A stretch of 23,966 nucleotides of DNA from a virus. Positions 21,623-23,966 of the stretch are shown in pieces. The stretch covers positions 1 through 23,966 of the IMG/VR virus record IMGVR_UViG_3300027770_000254. One strand, given 5' to 3'. Numbering within the stretch: position 1 is the stretch's first letter; the number at the start of each line of letters is the position of its first letter. A program made the position numbers and the translations under genes. The notes beneath the pieces are model-generated. The model was not told where the DNA came from and did no database searches. It worked only from the letters and a program-made list of their open reading frames with translations.

Positions 21623-21783
21623 TGATGAGTTGACGTTCATCACGCTGCTTGATCTATCAATTAGATCATCGAACCACGTTTCCGTGGATGATTGTCCCGC
21701 CCTGTGCAACGAGGGTACGACCGTGAAGTATTGGTTTGTCGTCATCCCGACGAGTGTGAATGTTGAGTGTAGCAGATGTTTTT
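21623..21783 (+). ncRNA. Candidate structured RNA or hairpin cluster
   Basis: Five hairpins follow each other: TGATGA/TCATCA (21623-21642), TGATCTA/TAGATCA (21650-21668), CCACG/CGTGG (21674-21687), GTC-GCCCT/AGGGT-GAC with an internal loop (21694-21721), and TCGTC/GACGA (21739-21753). A T-run ends the block at 21779-21783. ATCAT at 21665-21669 can pair instead with ATGAT at 21688-21692, which excludes the second hairpin. A weak promoter (TTGACG at 21630, TCTATC at 21653) overlaps it. RNA or DNA function cannot be told apart by eye. Confidence 0.35.
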
Positions 21784-21860
21784 AATGTTGGTGGGCGAGG
21801 GGAGAACCGGAGTTAGTAACCCGACGAAACTATCTCAACGGACACACCCACCAACAGGTG

Positions 21861-21866
21861 TATGAT
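21861..21866 (+). promoter_or_regulatory. Possible -10 element for the terminase gene
   Basis: TATGAT lies ten bases before the terminase ATG, preceded by TG. No clear -35. Like the TATGAT at 12578, it would give a nearly leaderless transcript. Confidence 0.3.
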
Positions 21867-21875
21867 AGCACCACA

Positions 21876-23852
21876 ATGACTGCTGGAAGATCAGGGCGAC
21901 GACAAATACCGCCACAAGATGTAGCACGTTTCTGGCAGGCACGGGCATCAGGTATGTCAATCAAAGATGCAGCGAAGATTGCTGGTGTGCATATCAACAC
22001 TGCACAAAAATGGGACTCTAAGAAACGCAAGGTAAAGGCTGAGTTGGAGTTGGCGAACCTTGATGGGGCTAAAGTACGCAAAAAAGAAGGTGGTGTTCAG
22101 GCTGACGCATGGCAAAAGGTTATGGATGTGTCCGATTTGCCACCGGTTATCCCGTATGACCGACTAAAACCTGAAGCGCAACGGGCGTTAACCGATTTCG
22201 ATTATTTCCGTAGACGCTATTTGGGTCGTGTGCCTTCCCCGTGGCAGGTTGATGCTGCATATCAAATCGAAGCATGGCTGTTGAATGATGATAAAGAGTT
22301 TGTGGTGTTGAACTGTCCCCCAGGTGCAGGCAAATCTACCCTGTTTCACGATGTGGCTGTGTGGCAGATCGTAAAGAACCGCAAGATTCGTGTGATGATC
22401 GGTTCCGTGTCGCAGGCTTTGGCAAAAATGTATTCGCGTCGTATCCGTGAAACCTTGGAACGCCAGTTTCCCCTTGACCCTGACCCGATCCTGATAGACA
22501 AAGGGTTAGCAATCAAAGCCGAAGCATGTTTGGCTATAGACTTCGGCAGGTTTAAGCCATCAACAAGTGGTAGTCTGTGGCGAGCCGAAGAATTTATTGT
22601 CGAACAGGAGGACATGGGTGGACTGGACAACAAAGAACCTACTGTTAGTGCTTATGGTATCGAGTCTGAGTTCATTGGCCACCGTGCGGATCTCTGTCTA
22701 TTTGACGACGTTGCGAGTCCGGAAAATGCTAAAGAAAGTGCGGCGCGAGATAAACTTATCGAACGTTGGGACTCAATGGCAGAAGCCCGTGTTGACCCAG
22801 GTGGACTCCTCGCAGTCATTGGACAAAGACTTGGACCACTTGATCTCTACGCTCACTGTCTCGCCAAAATCACGTACGAAGATTTTGAAGACAACTACGA
22901 CGGGTCAGACACCACCGACATCTCCGAAGAAAAAGAACCCCTCAAAAAACACAAGTACCACCACCTCATCTACAAAGCGTATTACGAAGAACTAGACACA
23001 GGTAAACTTTCTAAACGCAACACAGCAGCCGCATGGCCTGTTGGACCGTTGCTAGACCCGTATCGTTTGTCGTGGAAAGACTTGTCGTATGTGAAGCATT
23101 CTAATCCTGCGAAGTTTGCTGTGGTGTATCAGCAAGAAGATCAGGCTGAAGGCAACTATCTGATTGAACGGGTGTGGGCGACTGGTGGTGTGGGTGCTGA
23201 TGGTGTGATGTATCCAGGGTGTATTGACAATGATCGTCGACCAGGACATATCCCACAAAATTTGCAGCCACCACTTATTTCGATTGCTTCAGTTGACCCG
23301 TCACCAACCATGTTTTGGGCTATCCAATGGTGGATTTACCAACCTGAAACGAACCTGCGGTTCTTGATTGACTGTGAACGAATCAAACTGACCGCTGAAG
23401 GTCTACTTGGATACGACATTTCAGGGCGTAGTTATTCGGGGATCATGGAAGAATGGCAAAACAGGTCGTTTGAATACGGCTATCCAATCTCCCATTGGAT
23501 TGTGGAAGTGAACGCAGCACAACGATTCTTGTTGGCACACGACTTTGTTCGCAAATGGCAGGCACTACACACCGTAAACGTAATTCCCCATACCACTAGC
23601 CGCAACAAGTTAGACGAAAACTTGGGTGTGGAAGCGTTACTACCCAACTTGTGGCGTACCGGTCAGGTGCGTTTGCCGACCATGCGTGAAAACTGGAAAA
23701 CTTTGGCGTTCATTGAGGAGATGTCTTCATGGACTAGAGACAAAAAAGCGGGTACTGACCTTGTGATGGCACACTGGTTTGCTGAACTACATGCACCGAA
23801 ACTTCGACAAGGTATTGCACCACCGAAACAATGGCGACCGTCTTGGATTTAG
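21876..23852 (+). CDS. terL: Terminase large subunit with N-terminal helix-turn-helix
   Basis: A 658-residue protein from ATG 21876 (the frame is open to GTG 21858). Residues about 18-50 (WQARASGMSIKDAAKIAGVH and on) form a helix-turn-helix like that of small terminase subunits. The ATPase has Walker A CPPGAGKST (about 147-155) and Walker B ADLCLFDDVA (about 271-280). The C-terminal nuclease has SVDPSPTMFWA (Asp near 475), WIVEVNAAQRF (Glu near 545) and GTDLVMAHW (Asp near 629), as in RNase H-like terminase nucleases. It cuts and pumps DNA into the head. No separate small terminase is evident nearby, so the fused domain may recognise the packaging site. Confidence 0.88.
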   Translation: MTAGRSGRRQIPPQDVARFWQARASGMSIKDAAKIAGVHINTAQKWDSKKRKVKAELELANLDGAKVRKKEGGVQADAWQKVMDVSDLPPVIPYDRLKPEAQRALTDFDYFRRRYLGRVPSPWQVDAAYQIEAWLLNDDKEFVVLNCPPGAGKSTLFHDVAVWQIVKNRKIRVMIGSVSQALAKMYSRRIRETLERQFPLDPDPILIDKGLAIKAEACLAIDFGRFKPSTSGSLWRAEEFIVEQEDMGGLDNKEPTVSAYGIESEFIGHRADLCLFDDVASPENAKESAARDKLIERWDSMAEARVDPGGLLAVIGQRLGPLDLYAHCLAKITYEDFEDNYDGSDTTDISEEKEPLKKHKYHHLIYKAYYEELDTGKLSKRNTAAAWPVGPLLDPYRLSWKDLSYVKHSNPAKFAVVYQQEDQAEGNYLIERVWATGGVGADGVMYPGCIDNDRRPGHIPQNLQPPLISIASVDPSPTMFWAIQWWIYQPETNLRFLIDCERIKLTAEGLLGYDISGRSYSGIMEEWQNRSFEYGYPISHWIVEVNAAQRFLLAHDFVRKWQALHTVNVIPHTTSRNKLDENLGVEALLPNLWRTGQVRLPTMRENWKTLAFIEEMSSWTRDKKAGTDLVMAHWFAELHAPKLRQGIAPPKQWRPSWI

Positions 23853-23892
23853 TATGGTATCTTTGTTCTAATTCTCATATTTAGGAGTGCGT

Positions 23893-23966
23893 TTGCTTAC
23901 CACTGAAGAAATCGTTGCTCTCTATGAGCAGAGGCGCAGAGCGCAGGGTCCTTTGCAGGAACAAAT
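23893..23966 (+). CDS. Probable portal protein, N-terminus (3' partial)
   Basis: TTG 23893 is chosen because AGGAG at 23883-23887 lies five bases before it; GTG 23887 in the same frame is an alternative. The visible start LLTTEEIVALYEQRRRAQGPLQEQ matches the opening helix of actinophage portal proteins. Position directly after the large terminase is the usual place for portal. The frame is open to the window edge. Confidence 0.6.
   Translation, partial: MLTTEEIVALYEQRRRAQGPLQEQ

Larger units (their letters stand above)
21083..21875. other. Long non-coding region with inverted repeats; possible replication origin
   Basis: About 790 bases without a convincing gene on either strand; the frames that exist are short, with poor starts and unlikely composition. 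Up to about 21390 the + strand is rich in C and A; from about 21420 it is rich in G and T, so both skews flip within some 30 bases around an AT-rich CTATATATCTATTA. Inverted repeats lie at 21117-21151, 21439-21463 (GTGGTCA/TGACCAC), 21495-21520 (GAGATA/TATCTC), 21553-21582 (TGCTCCC/GGGAGCA) and in a cluster at 21623-21753. No exact DnaA box (TTATCCACA) was found. Confidence 0.55.

Noticed and set aside
17000-21875. Search for CRISPR-type direct repeats
   Set aside because: Only the three 17-base junction elements were found, with unequal spacing and coding sequence between them.

Overview
The window is a piece of a double-stranded DNA tailed phage genome. Every supported gene is on the + strand, and most neighbours overlap by ATGA or TAATG or sit a few bases apart. 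The host is most likely an actinobacterium: there is a WhiB-family regulator, and the secreted surface protein at 4932-6332 has the Thr-rich, VPDTT-repeat stalk I associate with Acidimicrobiia (for example Ilumatobacter relatives). The host call is inference. No integrase, repressor, tRNA or CRISPR array was seen, and no DNA polymerase, helicase or primase; those may lie outside the window.

Layout. (1) 1-4929: end of the virion module, with a partial glycosyltransferase, a Lys-rich peptide, two structural proteins and a tail-collar fibre. (2) 4932-7470: a secreted PA14/Thr-stalk protein, then a lysis cassette of two small membrane proteins, an M15 peptidase endolysin and a third membrane protein. 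(3) 7493-10181: small early-type genes around a metallophosphoesterase. (4) 10231-12454: a recombination operon (YqaJ exonuclease, Rad52-like annealing protein, resolvase-like nuclease) behind a good promoter. (5) 12595-17177: exported lytic transglycosylase, WhiB, PAPS-reductase-like protein, zinc protein, a cytosine-C5 DNA methyltransferase broken into two frames next to a nine-G tract, and small zinc or winged-helix proteins. (6) 17244-21082: an accessory island of very small, acidic or Cys-rich proteins, with the antirestriction protein ArdA and a sliding-clamp-like protein. (7) 21083-21875: about 790 bases without a convincing gene but with many inverted repeats and a sharp strand-composition flip near 21400. 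(8) 21876-end: large terminase carrying its own N-terminal helix-turn-helix, then the start of what is probably the portal gene. The genome evidently continues past the right edge into the head genes and returns at the left edge in the tail genes.

How the parts fit. Exonuclease, annealing protein and resolvase form a Red-like recombination set. ArdA and the methyltransferase are two different answers to host restriction, and the acidic proteins beside ArdA are candidates for more. Two promoters in the island, at 17174 and 19586, feed leaders that carry the same small hairpin with the ribosome-binding site in its loop and with stems that differ but still pair. The least explained signals are this shared leader hairpin, the hairpin-rich block at 21620-21785, the methyltransferase frame break, and the surface-anchored look of the 4932-6332 protein.
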